Assembly: GCA_030612165.1 (NCBI GenBank)
Contig: JAUWOK010000022.1
Span: 1 to 13,583 of the forward strand
Direction of reading: 5' to 3'
DNA: 13,583 nucleotides
DNA from: Dehalococcoidia bacterium
GTDB lineage: Bacteria > Chloroflexota > Dehalococcoidia > GIF9 > AB-539-J10
In this document: piece after piece, positions 12,565 through 13,583 of the stretch
Layout of the letters: each line of letters opens with the position of its first letter
Position numbering within the stretch: position 1 is the first letter of the stretch
Made by a program: the position numbers and the translations under genes
The notes under the pieces: model-generated
Seen by the model: only the letters and a program-made list of their open reading frames with translations
The model's database searches: none
Told to the model about the DNA's origin: nothing

Positions 12565-13197
12565 ATGGGACGTTATACAGGGGCTAAATGTCGTTTATGC
12601 CGCTACGTTGGCACAAAGCTAATGCTCAAAGGGGAGAGATGCTTTTCAGCCAAATGTGCTCTTGAGAAAAAAAAGGAGGCTCCTGGGCGTCAGCCGTTGA
12701 ATCGCCGGCGCAGGAAGGTATCTGCATGGGGCGTGCGCTTGAAAGAAAAACAAAAAGTGCGTTTTAGTTATGGAGTAATGGAGAAGCAGTTTCGTGGGAC
12801 TTTTGCCAGGGCTGCGAGAGCGCCTGGTGCTACGGGGGACAATTTGTTTATTTTATTGGAGAGACGTCTGGATAATGTTACTTATCGTTTGGGTTTTGCC
12901 GGGTCACGAGCGCAGGCAAGACAGATAGTGCGGCACGGTCATATTTGGCTGAATGGGCGTAAGACTGATATTCCTTCATGCTTGGTAAAAGAAGGCGACG
13001 TTGTTGAATGGAAGGAGCGTAGCCAGAAGACCGGGTGTTATGATATGGCGGTCGAGGGAGTTAAGGGCAAGAGTGTGCCGGTATGGTTGAGTTTGGATAC
13101 GGAGAAGATGAAGGGCAAAATGCTACGATTGCCTGAAGCGGAAGAGGTGGCTGCTGGATTTGATGGCAGGGCCATCGTAGAGTTTTATTCAAGATAA
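12565..13197 (+). CDS. rpsD: 30S ribosomal protein S4 (uS4), zinc-finger form
   Basis: S4 is a primary 16S rRNA-binding protein of the small-subunit body and, in several bacteria, a translational repressor of the alpha operon. The 210 residues begin MGRYTGAKCRLC and carry four cysteines at 9, 12, 26 and 31, the same spacing as the zinc-binding S4 of Thermus as I recall it. The central part has LKEKQKVRFSYGVMEKQFR, and the S4 RNA-binding domain lies at LERRLDNVTYRLGFAGSRAQ, ARQIVRHGHIWLNGRK. It ends FDGRAIVEFYSR. ATG 12565 has GGAGGG at 12551-12556. Placement next to rpoA is standard. I did not find an S4 pseudoknot operator by eye. Confidence 0.97.
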   Translation: MGRYTGAKCRLCRYVGTKLMLKGERCFSAKCALEKKKEAPGRQPLNRRRRKVSAWGVRLKEKQKVRFSYGVMEKQFRGTFARAARAPGATGDNLFILLERRLDNVTYRLGFAGSRAQARQIVRHGHIWLNGRKTDIPSCLVKEGDVVEWKERSQKTGCYDMAVEGVKGKSVPVWLSLDTEKMKGKMLRLPEAEEVAAGFDGRAIVEFYSR

Positions 13198-13228
13198 ATT
13201 AAGTAAGTGGCAAGGGGGAGTTTATAAG

Positions 13229-13583
13229 TTGATTGCATTGCCTGTGTCTGGAATTAAAAGCATTGAAAGCGTGGGTAATTATGGCCGTTTTGTGATTGAG
13301 CCCTTGCAAGTAGGGTTTAGTGTTACCGTGGGGAATGCCATGCGGCGGGTGATGCTTAGTTCCCTTTCCGGCGCTGCGGTGACATGGATTAAGGTTGAGG
13401 GAATTCAGCATGAGTTTTCCGCTATCCCCTGTATCAGGGAAGATATGCTGGATTTTTTGATGAATGTTAAGGAAATAAGACTGCGGCCATTGACGCATGA
13501 TCCGGGGAAATTGTGTTTGGATGTGAAAGGGGAAGGGGAAGTGTGTGCCGCTGATATTACTCCGTCTTCGAATTTTGAAATAG
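13229..13583 (+). CDS. rpoA: DNA-directed RNA polymerase subunit alpha, 3'-truncated by window edge
   Basis: The alpha subunit dimerises to start RNA polymerase assembly. The start is TTG 13229, with AGGGGGAG at 13213-13220 and 8 bases of spacing. The frame is open to the last base of the window, giving 118 residues of the N-terminal domain. Recognisable blocks are YGRFVIEPLQVGFSVTVGNA, MRRVMLSSLSGAAVTWIKVE (the beta-contacting helix), then GIQHEFSAIPCIREDMLDFL and NVKEIRLR. A Met replaces the more usual Leu twice in NAMRRVML, which is mild. The C-terminal domain that contacts DNA and activators lies outside the window. A 31-base spacer follows rpsD. Confidence 0.95.
   Translation, partial: MIALPVSGIKSIESVGNYGRFVIEPLQVGFSVTVGNAMRRVMLSSLSGAAVTWIKVEGIQHEFSAIPCIREDMLDFLMNVKEIRLRPLTHDPGKLCLDVKGEGEVCAADITPSSNFEI

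Overview
The window is one unbroken, all plus-strand stretch of the bacterial S10-spc-alpha ribosomal protein supercluster. It enters inside rplC (L3) and leaves inside rpoA (RNA polymerase alpha). I read 30 protein genes: 28 complete and two cut by the window edges. Two complete genes are very short: rpmJ at 11642-11755 and a 31-codon gene at 1579-1674. There are no tRNA or rRNA genes, mobile elements, CRISPR arrays or convincing terminators. No gene-free stretch reaches 300 bases.

Layout: 1-2880 holds rplC, rplD, rplW, a micro-gene of the AURKAIP1/COX24 (mS38, mycobacterial 'bS22') type, rplB and rpsS. 2887-4792 holds rplV, rpsC, rplP, rpmC and rpsQ. 4767-8632 holds rplN, rplX, rplE, zinc-type rpsN, rpsH, rplF, rplR, rpsE and rplO, with no rpmD between the last two. 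8622-11567 holds secY, adk, map and infA. 11642-13583 holds rpmJ, rpsM, rpsK, rpsD and the start of rpoA. Genes are mostly separated by 0-40 bases or overlap by 4-32 bases, so translation is probably coupled along much of the transcript. The largest hole, 211 bases between rplW and rplB, is where the micro-gene and a second SD-preceded mini-ORF lie.

Functionally the cluster supplies parts of both ribosomal subunits, the SecY translocation channel for nascent membrane and secreted proteins, N-terminal Met removal (map), initiation (infA), adenine nucleotide balance (adk) and the polymerase alpha subunit.

The organism is a bacterium with near-balanced GC by eye, a G/A-rich coding strand, frequent GTG and TTG starts, and standard TGA stops. 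The character of SecY and the ribosomal proteins, and the zinc-type S14 and S4, suggest Chloroflexota, perhaps a Dehalococcoidia-like lineage. This is an impression from remembered family sequences, not a placement. The most noteworthy item is the micro-gene at 1579-1674, whose location inside the S10 cluster strongly supports a ribosomal role.
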